Positions 1-6,592 of a DNA stretch of 36,086 nucleotides are shown here, in pieces. Below the pieces are notes generated by a model, which was given only the letters and a program-made list of their open reading frames with translations, did not search any database and was not told the origin of the DNA. This DNA is from a bacterium. Its GTDB lineage: Bacteria; UBA10199; JAIBAG01. The position numbers and the translations under genes were made by a program. Each line of letters starts with the position of its first letter. Position 1 is the stretch's first letter. The stretch lies in the NCBI GenBank assembly GCA_019695305.1, contig JAIBAG010000022.1, forward strand, positions 1 to 36,086. Direction: 5' to 3'.

Positions 1-243
1 GATGATAATATCGATCAAGATTGCGACCGTGCCGATGATGATAGTAGTGCGGTAGATGTGCCTTTGTGTAAAGAAGCAGGAGCTGATGGGAACTTAACCG
101 CCTTTGGTGATGGTGGGGGCGGTGGTTGTGGTTGTGATGTGGGCGCTTCTTCTCGTGGAAGTGTGGCCTCGATGATATTGGCTATGCTGGCGTTAGGTAC
201 TTTTCTGGTTCTCAGAAAGAGGCTAGAAGCTAGCCGGAGTTAG
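1..243 (+). CDS. C-terminal tail of a secreted/surface protein with MYXO-CTERM-like anchor (5' partial)
   Basis: The reading frame is open from the first base and stops at 241-243, so only the last 80 residues are present. It begins with an acidic Asp-rich stretch (DDNIDQDCDRADDD) resembling the DNDCDG-type Ca/metal-binding repeats of MopE-like proteins. A Gly-run with Cys-Gly-Cys follows (GGGGGCGCD), then a hydrophobic segment of about 17 residues and a basic tail (LRKRLEASR). Gly/Cys motif, single membrane helix and basic end is the architecture of MYXO-CTERM-type C-terminal sorting signals of deltaproteobacterial surface proteins. The body of the protein lies outside the window, so its function is unknown. 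The gene at the other end of the window carries related acidic repeats. Confidence 0.7.
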   Translation, partial: DDNIDQDCDRADDDSSAVDVPLCKEAGADGNLTAFGDGGGGGCGCDVGASSRGSVASMILAMLALGTFLVLRKRLEASRS

Positions 244-254
244 CCCCTAAAATT

Positions 255-290
255 TCTAGACAAAATGTACTCATTGATATAATTCCGTTA
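255..290 (+). promoter_or_regulatory. Probable promoter of the acyl-CoA ligase gene (extended -10)
   Basis: A perfect TATAAT lies at 278-283 and is preceded by TG-A, giving an extended -10 (TGATATAAT). A weak -35-like TAGACA is at 257-262 (15-base spacer). A start point about 7 bases after the -10 would fall near 290, only about 6 bases before the ATG at 296. There is no Shine-Dalgarno sequence, so the message would be nearly leaderless. Inferred from sequence only. Confidence 0.5.
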
Positions 291-295
291 TTTCA

Positions 296-2095
296 ATGAG
301 TAAACAACAGACCCCCCAAAATATTCTAAAAATGTTTGATCATACCGTGTCAATGCGCGGTAACGATGTTTCCATCCGTTTTAAAGAAGACGGTGCCTGG
401 AAAACTTTTACCTGGAATGAAGTTTATTCTAAAGTTCTCGATTTAATAGGAGCCTTAAAAAAGTTTGGTTTAAAAAAAGGTGACCGTGTTTGTATTTTTG
501 CAAAATCTTGCTACGAGTGGACTTTTACCGATTTAGCCATTATTGGTGCGGGTTGTGTTACAGTTCCTATTTACGAAAGTAGTCTTTCCGACCAGGCTCA
601 ATATATTTTAGATAATTGCGAAGCTAAAGCCGTGTTTGTAGGTGAGGCCACTCAGCTTAAAAAAGTAAAAGAAGTTCTTTCTACACTTCCCCATTTAAAA
701 CAAATTATATCTTTTGCAGATGTGGCCAAGGCTGACAAAAGCGATGGTATTTATACCATGGATGAACTTTTTATTTTGGGAGCCGGGCAGGGCAAGGAAA
801 CCTTTGATAAAATGAAGGACGAGCTTACGGCCGATTCTGAAGTGTCGTATGTTTATACTTCTGGTACCACGGGTCCTCCCAAGGGTGCCGTTTTAACTCA
901 TGGTAATTTTATTGGCGAAGTGGTGGCTCTTAAAAAAATGCTCCCTTTTAACCCATCCATGGAAAATTTAACCTTTTTGCCTTTGGCGCATATTTTTGCA
1001 CGTATGGTGCAGTTTGCCCAAATTGATATTGGTTTTGTGCAAAGCTATGCCGAAAGCATCGATAAAATTTTAGATAATTTATCCGAAGTGCGTCCTCATA
1101 TTTTAGCCAGCGTTCCCCGTATTTTTGAAAAAATTCATACCCGTGTGTTGCAGGGGGTTGAAAACGGTTCGGATACAAAAAAGAAAATTTTTAACTGGGC
1201 TGTTCGTGTGGGTGAAAAGCGTTCTCATTATTTGGTGAGAGGTCTCATGGTGCCCGTGACTCTTAAGCTAAAATGGGCTGTAGCCTACAAACTTGTTTTT
1301 TCCAAGTTGCACGATAAGTTGGGGGGGCGTATCCAGTATTTTATTTCGGGTGGCGCACCTTTATCCAAAACCATCGGCGAGTTTTTTCACGCTGCAGGTT
1401 TTCTTATTTTAGAAGGTTATGGTTTAACCGAAACCAGTGCCGCTGTAACGGTAAACACGCCAGATGCCATGAAAATTGGTACGGTAGGTAAAATTGTTCC
1501 GGGTGTTGAGGTGAAAATTGCGCCGGATGGTGAAATATTGGTTCGCGGTGGTTTGGTTTTTAAAGGATATTATAAACGCCCCGAAGAAACCAAAGAAGCC
1601 ATTGATGCCGATGGCTGGTTCCATACTGGTGATATTGGTATTATTGATACCGAAGGATTTTTAAAAATAACCGACCGTAAAAAAGATATTATTGTGACCG
1701 CTGCTGGTAAAAACGTAGCGCCTCAAAATATTGAAAATCTGTTTAAAAGCGATCCTATGATCTCGCAAGTGATGATCCATGGTGATAACCGCAAATTTTT
1801 ATCAGCCCTTATTACTCTTAATAAAGATCAGGTAGAAGGGTATGCCAAGGAACATAAAATACCCTTTCAAGACTATGCCGATTTGGTGAAGAATGAAAAA
1901 ATATACCATCTCATCAAAACACGACTTGACGAAAAAAACCGTCAGCTGGCAAAATATGAAACAATAAAAAAATTTGCTATATTGGAAAGTGATTTTTCAA
2001 TTGAAACAGGCGAGTTAACGCCTACGCTTAAGGTTAAACGCAAGTTTACATCGACCAAATATAAAGATATCCTCGATAGCTTCTATCAGGATTAA
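296..2095 (+). CDS. fadD: Long-chain acyl-CoA synthetase (AMP-forming, FadD/FAA1-like)
   Basis: This 599-residue ligase would activate fatty acids with ATP and CoA to acyl-CoA, feeding beta-oxidation or lipid synthesis at the inner membrane. All signatures of the ANL superfamily are present: the P-loop-like YTSGTTGPPKG near residue 186, GYGLTETSA near 375, the ATP-ribose-binding Asp in HTGDIG near 443, and the hinge/C-domain motif DRKKDIIV near 459 followed by GKNVAPQNIE. A ~70-residue C-terminal extension after the catalytic lysine region is typical of the long-chain FAA1 (COG1022) group rather than short acetyl-CoA synthetases. The start at 296 is chosen because the frame opens there right after a TATAAT box; no SD is present. 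Chain-length preference cannot be read from the sequence. Confidence 0.9.
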   Translation: MSKQQTPQNILKMFDHTVSMRGNDVSIRFKEDGAWKTFTWNEVYSKVLDLIGALKKFGLKKGDRVCIFAKSCYEWTFTDLAIIGAGCVTVPIYESSLSDQAQYILDNCEAKAVFVGEATQLKKVKEVLSTLPHLKQIISFADVAKADKSDGIYTMDELFILGAGQGKETFDKMKDELTADSEVSYVYTSGTTGPPKGAVLTHGNFIGEVVALKKMLPFNPSMENLTFLPLAHIFARMVQFAQIDIGFVQSYAESIDKILDNLSEVRPHILASVPRIFEKIHTRVLQGVENGSDTKKKIFNWAVRVGEKRSHYLVRGLMVPVTLKLKWAVAYKLVFSKLHDKLGGRIQYFISGGAPLSKTIGEFFHAAGFLILEGYGLTETSAAVTVNTPDAMKIGTVGKIVPGVEVKIAPDGEILVRGGLVFKGYYKRPEETKEAIDADGWFHTGDIGIIDTEGFLKITDRKKDIIVTAAGKNVAPQNIENLFKSDPMISQVMIHGDNRKFLSALITLNKDQVEGYAKEHKIPFQDYADLVKNEKIYHLIKTRLDEKNRQLAKYETIKKFAILESDFSIETGELTPTLKVKRKFTSTKYKDILDSFYQD

Positions 2096-2170
2096 AAGTT
2101 GATGTGCTGGTGTTGGTGTTCTGATGTTTCAGGACATGAGCATACGGTACAAATTAGGGGAGCATCCACC

Positions 2171-2563
2171 ATGGAAACAACGCCTGCAAAATCCTCCGGG
2201 ACCGGATCATCCGGTTCGGGTTTAGAGCCAAATGTGGCTTCGCTGTTATGTTACGTATGTACTTTTGTAACGGGTATTGTGTTTTTGATTATTGAAAAAG
2301 ACAATAAGCAGGTGCGCTTTCATGCCTGGCAGGCCATTGTGTTGGGGGGCGCTTCCTTTGTAATACAGCTGGGGCTTTCTATTTTAGGTGCTATTTTGGG
2401 TGCTATTGCCGGACCTTTGGCTATGATTATTAGTATTTTTGTACCGGTGGTTTGGCTGGCTTTCCTTATTTTCTGGATTGTAGCCATGGTAAAAGCTTAC
2501 CAAGGGGAACAGTATAAAATTCCCTTTATTGGCGACATTGCCGAAAAGCAGAATAATAAATAA
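2171..2563 (+). CDS. DUF4870/Tic20-like small membrane protein
   Basis: A 130-residue protein. An in-frame ATG at 2171 preceded by AGGGGAG is preferred over an upstream ATG at 2099, which would add a Cys/Trp-rich stretch not expected in this family. After a Ser/Gly/Thr-rich N-terminus it has about three to four hydrophobic helices. The family hallmark is visible: a first helix ending in a short charged turn, then QVRFHAWQAIVLG, and a C-terminal YKIPFIGDIAE. This pattern is that of the DUF4870 (Tic20-like) family of bacterial inner-membrane proteins, whose function is not established. It follows fadD by about 75 bases and may be co-transcribed. Confidence 0.75.
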   Translation: METTPAKSSGTGSSGSGLEPNVASLLCYVCTFVTGIVFLIIEKDNKQVRFHAWQAIVLGGASFVIQLGLSILGAILGAIAGPLAMIISIFVPVVWLAFLIFWIVAMVKAYQGEQYKIPFIGDIAEKQNNK

Positions 2564-2578
2564 TTCTTTCCTCATTAT

Positions 2579-2634
2579 ATCCTCCCCCTTCCACACCGTG
2601 GTGGGGGAGGGTTGGGGAGAAGGGGCTTTCCCCT
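2579..2634. repeat. GC-rich palindromic intergenic repeat (copy A)
   Basis: Nested inverted repeats: CCTCCCCC (2581-2588) pairs with GGGGGAGG (2603-2610), inside which CCAC/GTGG (2591-2594/2598-2601) close a small loop; AGGGG/CCCCT (2621-2625/2630-2634) follow. It is much more GC-rich than its surroundings. A second element at 7825-7900 has the same logic and ends in the same GAGGGTTGGGG string, suggesting a dispersed REP-like family. Confidence 0.6.
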
Positions 2635-3028
2635 GCGCTCTAAACTCTTTCCTTTTTTATCCGTTCTTTTTTTATCAATCGCCTTATTTTTGGGTTTTTT
2701 TGTAGCGCCTTCCGATGTGGAAGGTGGGTTTATTTTATGCTGGTTTAAGCGTTTAACCGGTATTGATTGCCCTGGTTGTGGGTTAACGCGGGCGTTTCTT
2801 TCTATTCCGCGTGGGCATTTATGGCGGGCCTTTTTGTATAATTGGGCATCTCCTTTTTTGTATTTGGCCTTTTTTATGTATTGGTTATCCAGTTTAATGG
2901 AACTGTTGCGAGGCAAACAAATAAGTTACCCGGGGCGTTTTGTATATGCTTTAAGCACGCTGATTATGGTGTTGCTGGTAGGGGGATGGGTGTACAAGCT
3001 GCTGATTCACTTTCATGTTTTAGGATGA
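2612..3028 (+). CDS. DUF2752-family membrane protein
   Basis: About 138 residues with the DUF2752 hallmark: one hydrophobic helix, then LCWFKRLTGIDCPGCGLTRAF (Cys-Pro-Gly-Cys-Gly-Leu-Thr-Arg), then two further helices with a Pro-containing C-terminal region. The family is found widely in bacteria as a small inner-membrane protein of unknown function; the CPxCG pair may bind metal or be redox active, which is inference. The start is uncertain: no ATG precedes the conserved part, and the only good candidate is TTG at 2612, which lies inside the palindromic repeat, so the first residues (GRRGFPLRS) would be repeat-derived. It sits directly downstream of the DUF4870 gene. Confidence 0.7.
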   Translation: MGRRGFPLRSKLFPFLSVLFLSIALFLGFFVAPSDVEGGFILCWFKRLTGIDCPGCGLTRAFLSIPRGHLWRAFLYNWASPFLYLAFFMYWLSSLMELLRGKQISYPGRFVYALSTLIMVLLVGGWVYKLLIHFHVLG

Positions 3029-3118
3029 TTTTTTTGTTGTGTTTTGGGGATGTTTTGTTAAACCCGTAAAACCCCCACAAAACTGGGGTATTTATTATTC
3101 ACTTATGGAGGATATTTT

Positions 3119-3445
3119 ATGGCATTAACTGGAGAACAAATTTTTAACGAAAAAATTGCACAAAAATTAAAAGACAATGGCGATAAAGCAACCAGCATCA
3201 ACGCTATTTACGAATTTAAATTAACCGGTGGTTCTAGTGATGTTTGGACTCTCGATTTAACCCAAGCAGGTGGTAAAATTTCTAAAGGGTCTTCGGGCAA
3301 AGCTCAGTGCACGGTAACTATTGCCGAAAGCGATCTTTCAGATATTGTTGAAAAGAAACTCAACCCTCAAATGGCTTTCATGTCGGGCAAATTAAAAGTT
3401 GCCGGAGATATGGGCCTTGCTTTAAAGCTGGGTAACGTTCTCTAA
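3119..3445 (+). CDS. SCP2 sterol-carrier-like protein
   Basis: A 108-residue, single-domain soluble protein. It shows the SCP2 pattern: an N-terminal helix, an alternating strand region (INAIYEFKLTGG, VWTLDLTQAGG, CTVTIAESDLSDIV), and the C-terminal NPQMAFMSGKLKVAGDMGLALKL segment that closes the lipid-binding tunnel. SCP2 domains bind acyl-CoA, fatty acids or other lipids. Standing between an acyl-CoA ligase and meaB, it fits a fatty-acid/acyl-CoA handling neighbourhood. The start at 3119 has a good SD (GGAGG at 3107-3111). A strong terminator follows, so this gene likely ends a transcription unit. Confidence 0.88.
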   Translation: MALTGEQIFNEKIAQKLKDNGDKATSINAIYEFKLTGGSSDVWTLDLTQAGGKISKGSSGKAQCTVTIAESDLSDIVEKKLNPQMAFMSGKLKVAGDMGLALKLGNVL

Positions 3446-3470
3446 AATATTTCCCATCTTTTTTTAATAC

Positions 3471-3510
3471 GGAACCCCGGCCCACTCTATGAGCCGGGGT
3501 CACGTTTTTT
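3471..3510 (+). terminator. Rho-independent terminator after the SCP2 gene
   Basis: ACCCCGGC (3474-3481) and GCCGGGGT (3493-3500) form an 8-bp GC-rich stem with an 11-base loop, followed shortly by TTTTTT (3505-3510). A textbook intrinsic terminator. Confidence 0.85.
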
Positions 3511-3517
3511 AGGCTCC

Positions 3518-4450
3518 ATGCATCCACTTGTAACCCAAATGCTGGCCGGTGATAAGCGCGCCTTGGCGCGACTGATGACCTATGTAGATAATCAGCACGA
3601 CGACCTACTGGCTATAATGAGTGATGTGTATGCTTACACCGGTAAGGCTCTTAAAATTGGGATAACGGGTCCCCCGGGTGCTGGCAAATCCACTTTGGTA
3701 GATAAGCTCATTGCCATCTACCGCAAACAAAATAAAAAAGTAGGTGTGGTGTGTATTGATCCCAGTTCGCCGTTTACGGGCGGCGCAGTTTTGGGAGATC
3801 GTATTCGCATGGTAGATCATGGTGCCGACGATGGTGTGTTTATACGCTCGTTAGGTTCCCGTGGTTCGCACGGCGGTTTGTCGAGGGCTACACGGGATGT
3901 GGTAAGTTTACTGGATGCCAGCGGAATGGATGTGGTGTTGGTAGAAACAGTAGGAGTAGGGCAGACCGAGCTTGATATTATGAGTGTGGCTCATACTACG
4001 GTGGTGGTGTTGGTTCCGGAATCGGGCGATACCATTCAAACCATGAAGGCTGGCCTTATGGAAATTGCCGATGTGTTTGTGGTAAACAAGGCCGACCGCG
4101 ACGGTGCCGATCGCATTTTTGCCGAACTTAAAAGTTTAACCGAATTATTTCATAAAGATATTGTGGTAGAAGTTCTTAAAGTACAGGCCGCTAATAACAT
4201 TGGCGTTGGTGAACTGGAACAGGCTATTACGCGCCATACGGCTCAAAAATCGCAGAAAAAAGAAGATGTGCTTTCTTTAATGCTGGCTGAAGAAGTGATG
4301 GATGTGGTTTTTTCAGAGCTGCATCAGACACTTAAAAAAGAGTTTAAAGCCGATGGCTTGCTTAAAGAGGCTTTTAAAGAACTGAAAAGTAATAAAAATC
4401 CCTACCGGGCTGCCGCCCATATTTTGAAAAAGCTCCGGATTTCATCTTGA
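3518..4450 (+). CDS. meaB: MeaB/ArgK-family G-protein chaperone
   Basis: A 310-residue P-loop GTPase of the MeaB/ArgK (G3E-related) family, which protects and reloads the B12-dependent methylmalonyl-CoA mutase or related acyl-CoA mutases. Visible motifs are Walker A GPPGAGKST near residue 51, the switch region CIDPSSPFTGGAVLGDR, the Walker-B-like VLVETVGVGQTELD, and the base-recognition motif VNKAD. Its length matches the family. It starts only about 8 bases after the T-run of the preceding terminator and has no clear SD. No mutase subunit is present in the window, so the partner must be encoded elsewhere; the acyl-CoA ligase and SCP2 neighbours are consistent with odd-chain or branched acyl-CoA metabolism, which is inference. 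Confidence 0.9.
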   Translation: MHPLVTQMLAGDKRALARLMTYVDNQHDDLLAIMSDVYAYTGKALKIGITGPPGAGKSTLVDKLIAIYRKQNKKVGVVCIDPSSPFTGGAVLGDRIRMVDHGADDGVFIRSLGSRGSHGGLSRATRDVVSLLDASGMDVVLVETVGVGQTELDIMSVAHTTVVVLVPESGDTIQTMKAGLMEIADVFVVNKADRDGADRIFAELKSLTELFHKDIVVEVLKVQAANNIGVGELEQAITRHTAQKSQKKEDVLSLMLAEEVMDVVFSELHQTLKKEFKADGLLKEAFKELKSNKNPYRAAAHILKKLRISS

Positions 4451-4500
4451 CAGGAGCCTATTTGATCTATAAACCATTGTTTTTGTTGTAATTTTGTCGA

Positions 4501-4691
4501 GTACTGCATTATTTGATTGTATGGATGCTGTACCAGTGTTTGTAACAAATTAATTTATTAGATTTTTATATGAATTAATTTGAACAAACACTAGCACTGC
4601 TTCTATTATATTTTTGTGGATGCTGTACTGGGGTTTGTAATCAAATTAGTCTATTTAGATTTTTAAATGAATTAATTTGAACAAACCCCAG
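4501..4691 (+). repeat. Two tandem ~93-base hairpin elements abutting a tRNA gene
   Basis: Copy 1 (4501-4593) and copy 2 (4594-4690) align along their whole length: both begin G[T/C]ACTGC, share TGGATGCTGTAC (4522-4533 and 4617-4628), and then form a long AT-rich hairpin. In copy 1 AGTGTTTGT (4535-4543) pairs with ACAAACACT (4584-4592); in copy 2 CTGGGGTTTGT (4628-4638) pairs with ACAAACCCCAG (4681-4691). The inner stem CAAATTA.../...TAATTTG is kept in both. The outer-stem bases differ between copies but change on both arms together. The right arm of copy 2 overlaps the first two bases of the tRNA. There is no poly-T tract, so these are not ordinary terminators. The rest of the 4451-4689 gap holds no gene that I can support. 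Confidence 0.8.
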
Positions 4692-4761
4692 GCGCGTAGC
4701 TCAGTGGTAGAGCACTTGCTCGACACGCAAGTGGTCAGCGGTTCAATCCCGCTCGTGCCTA
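4690..4761 (+). tRNA. tRNA-Val (anticodon GAC)
   Basis: A full cloverleaf folds: acceptor AGGCGCG/CGTGCCT (4690-4696 with 4754-4760, one G-T pair), D-arm GCTC/GAGC, anticodon stem CTTGC/GCAAG with the 7-base loop TCGACAC, a 5-base variable loop, T-arm AGCGG/CCGCT with TTCAATC, and discriminator A73. The anticodon GAC (4722-4724) reads GUC/GUU Val codons, and A73 agrees with valine identity. CCA is not encoded. Oddity: the base 5' of the anticodon (position 33) is C rather than the almost invariant U. Confidence 0.85.
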
Positions 4762-4771
4762 CAGTAACAAC

Positions 4772-4842
4772 AGTGAATAGTGAATAGTGAATAGTGAATG
4801 GAACGATTTTTACCATTCACCATCCACCATCTACCATCCACC
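4772..4842. repeat. Palindromic array of 7-base repeats between tRNA-Val and thrS
   Basis: Four perfect AGTGAAT units (4772-4799) are followed, after an 11-13 base spacer, by four CCATYYA units (CCATTCA, CCATCCA, CCATCTA, CCATCCA; 4813-4840). CCATTCA is the complement of TGAATGG at the end of the first block, so the two halves can pair as a long imperfect hairpin. Related degenerate units recur at 12185-12213. Confidence 0.8.
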
Positions 4843-4848
4843 TTTAAA

Positions 4849-6573
4849 ATGGTTTGTAGACCCGGACATGAAAACGATCCTGTAGAAAAAATGCGTCACT
4901 CAGCGGCTCACGTGATGGCGTCGGCCGTTGTGAGCTTGTATCCTAAAGCCAAAGTAACCATTGGTCCTGTGATCGATAACGGATTTTATTACGACTTTGA
5001 AATTGAAGAACCCATTCATCCTGATGATTTAAAAAAGATCGAAGCGAAGATGAATGAGATTATTAAAAAGGGCGAGCCCTTTGTGCGTAAAGAAGTATCC
5101 AAAGAAGAAGCGATCAAGTTTTTTAAGGAACGCGGTGAAAAATTTAAAGTAGAAATTATTGAAAATTTTCCTCCCGGCGAGGTAATTAGTCTTTATCAAC
5201 ACGGTGATTTTGTGGATTTATGCAAAGGTCCTCACGTTGAAAAAACTTCTGAGATTAAAGCGTTTCATCTTCAAAGTGTTGCGGGTAGCTACTGGCGTGG
5301 CGATGAAAAACGCGAGCGCCTGCAGCGTATTTATGGAACTGCATTTGCGAGCGATGCCGATTTAAAAGCACATCTTGCCATGCTCGAAGAAGCCGCCCGT
5401 CGTGACCACCGCAAATTAGGACGTGAACTTGAGCTTTTCAATTTTCATCCCGAAGCCCCGGCGTCTCCTTTCTTTTATCCTAAAGGAGCCATGGTTTATA
5501 ATTTGCTGATTGATTACCTGCGTGGTCTTTATAAAAACCAGGGTTATTCCGAAGTGATCACGCCGCAAATTATTGATACCACCTTGTGGGAGCGTTCCGG
5601 GCATCTCGAGCATTTTAAAGACAATATGTATTTTACCGAAGTGGAAGGGCGCGAGATGGCGGTAAAGCCCATGAACTGTCCCGGGCATTGCCTGATGTTT
5701 GGCGAAAAGAAATGGTCGTATCGTGAACTGCCTGTTCGTTTTGCCGATTTTGGACGCTTGCATCGTTTTGAACGCAGTGGGGTGACCCATGGCTTAACCC
5801 GTGTGCGGACCTTTTGCCAGGATGATGCCCATATTTACTGCACTCCCGAACAAATGGATGGTGAGATTGAAGCCTTTCTTAAAATGGTGCAGCAGATTTA
5901 CGATCACTTTGAGTTTAAAAACGTGCATGTAGCTTTGGCCACACGCCCCGAAAAATATATTGGGACCCCCGAAATCTGGGATACGGCCGAAAGAAAGCTG
6001 CAGGAAGCCCTTACCAAGGCCGGCCTTACCTTTACTATTAACCCCGGTGAAGGGGCCTTTTATGGGCCTAAAATTGAGTTTCAGGTAAGTGACGCGTTGG
6101 CGCGTCGCTGGCAGCTGGGCACTCTCCAGGTTGATTATTCAATGCCCGACCGTTTTAACCTCAATTATATCGATTCTAGCTCGTCGGCTTGTAGGCCTGT
6201 AATGCTTCACAGGGCTGTTTTGGGGTCGCTAGAGCGCTTTTTTGGTATTTTATTGGAGCATACGGCCGGGGCTTTCCCGTTTTGGCTATCTCCCGTTCAG
6301 GTGCAATTAATACCAATTACCGATGGACAAATAGACCATGCTTTAGGTATTAGAGATAAACTAAGGCTTTTAGGCTACCGTGTGGATGTAGATACCCGCA
6401 ACGAAAAGCTGGGCCTTAAAATACGCGAAGCTCAGCTTAAAAAAATCCCTGTCATGGCGGTTTTAGGAGCCAAGGAAGTAGCGGCTAATCAGGTGAGTAT
6501 CCGTGACCGCAAGGCTGGTGATTTAGGTGTGAAAAGCACAGAAGATTTTTTTGAATTGTTAAAGTCATATTAA
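4849..6573 (+). CDS. thrS: Threonyl-tRNA synthetase lacking the TGS domain
   Basis: A class II synthetase charging tRNA-Thr. From ATG 4849 it is 574 residues. The editing (N2) domain is complete: the HSAAH pair near residue 17 and CKGPH near 125 supply the zinc-like editing site. The catalytic core has motif 2 around RFADFGRLHRFERSG, the zinc ligands in MNCPGHC, DDAHIYC and MLHRAVLGSLERF (motif 3), and the usual C-terminal anticodon-binding domain. The ~60-residue N-terminal TGS domain of E. coli ThrRS is absent. The frame extends upstream to ATG 4798, but that stretch is translated 7-base repeat (FTIHHLPSTF) and is unlikely to be real; ATG 4891 is another possible start. None has a good SD. 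It heads the infC-rpmI-rplT-pheST-ihfA operon. Confidence 0.9.
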   Translation: MVCRPGHENDPVEKMRHSAAHVMASAVVSLYPKAKVTIGPVIDNGFYYDFEIEEPIHPDDLKKIEAKMNEIIKKGEPFVRKEVSKEEAIKFFKERGEKFKVEIIENFPPGEVISLYQHGDFVDLCKGPHVEKTSEIKAFHLQSVAGSYWRGDEKRERLQRIYGTAFASDADLKAHLAMLEEAARRDHRKLGRELELFNFHPEAPASPFFYPKGAMVYNLLIDYLRGLYKNQGYSEVITPQIIDTTLWERSGHLEHFKDNMYFTEVEGREMAVKPMNCPGHCLMFGEKKWSYRELPVRFADFGRLHRFERSGVTHGLTRVRTFCQDDAHIYCTPEQMDGEIEAFLKMVQQIYDHFEFKNVHVALATRPEKYIGTPEIWDTAERKLQEALTKAGLTFTINPGEGAFYGPKIEFQVSDALARRWQLGTLQVDYSMPDRFNLNYIDSSSSACRPVMLHRAVLGSLERFFGILLEHTAGAFPFWLSPVQVQLIPITDGQIDHALGIRDKLRLLGYRVDVDTRNEKLGLKIREAQLKKIPVMAVLGAKEVAANQVSIRDRKAGDLGVKSTEDFFELLKSY

Positions 6574-6578
6574 TTAAT

Positions 6579-6592
6579 AGGAGGTTTGTATT
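6579..6592 (+). promoter_or_regulatory. SD and AUU start of infC
   Basis: A perfect AGGAGG (6579-6584) is followed after 5 bases by ATT (6590-6592), in frame with the IF-3 coding sequence. AUU starts in infC are known to allow IF-3 to repress its own translation, so the same control is likely here. Confidence 0.85.

Noticed and set aside
2575-2916. Reverse-strand ORF of 113 residues across the GC-rich palindrome
   Set aside because: Highly basic, low-complexity translation, antisense to the recognisable DUF2752 protein.
4501-4842. Possible CRISPR array or integrative-element attachment site near the tRNA
   Set aside because: Only two tandem hairpin copies and very short heptamers occur, with no regular repeat-spacer pattern, no cas genes, no integrase, and no duplicated tRNA 3' end.
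5416-5790. 124-residue reverse ORF inside thrS
   Set aside because: Antisense to the conserved catalytic core of ThrRS; no independent coding signal.
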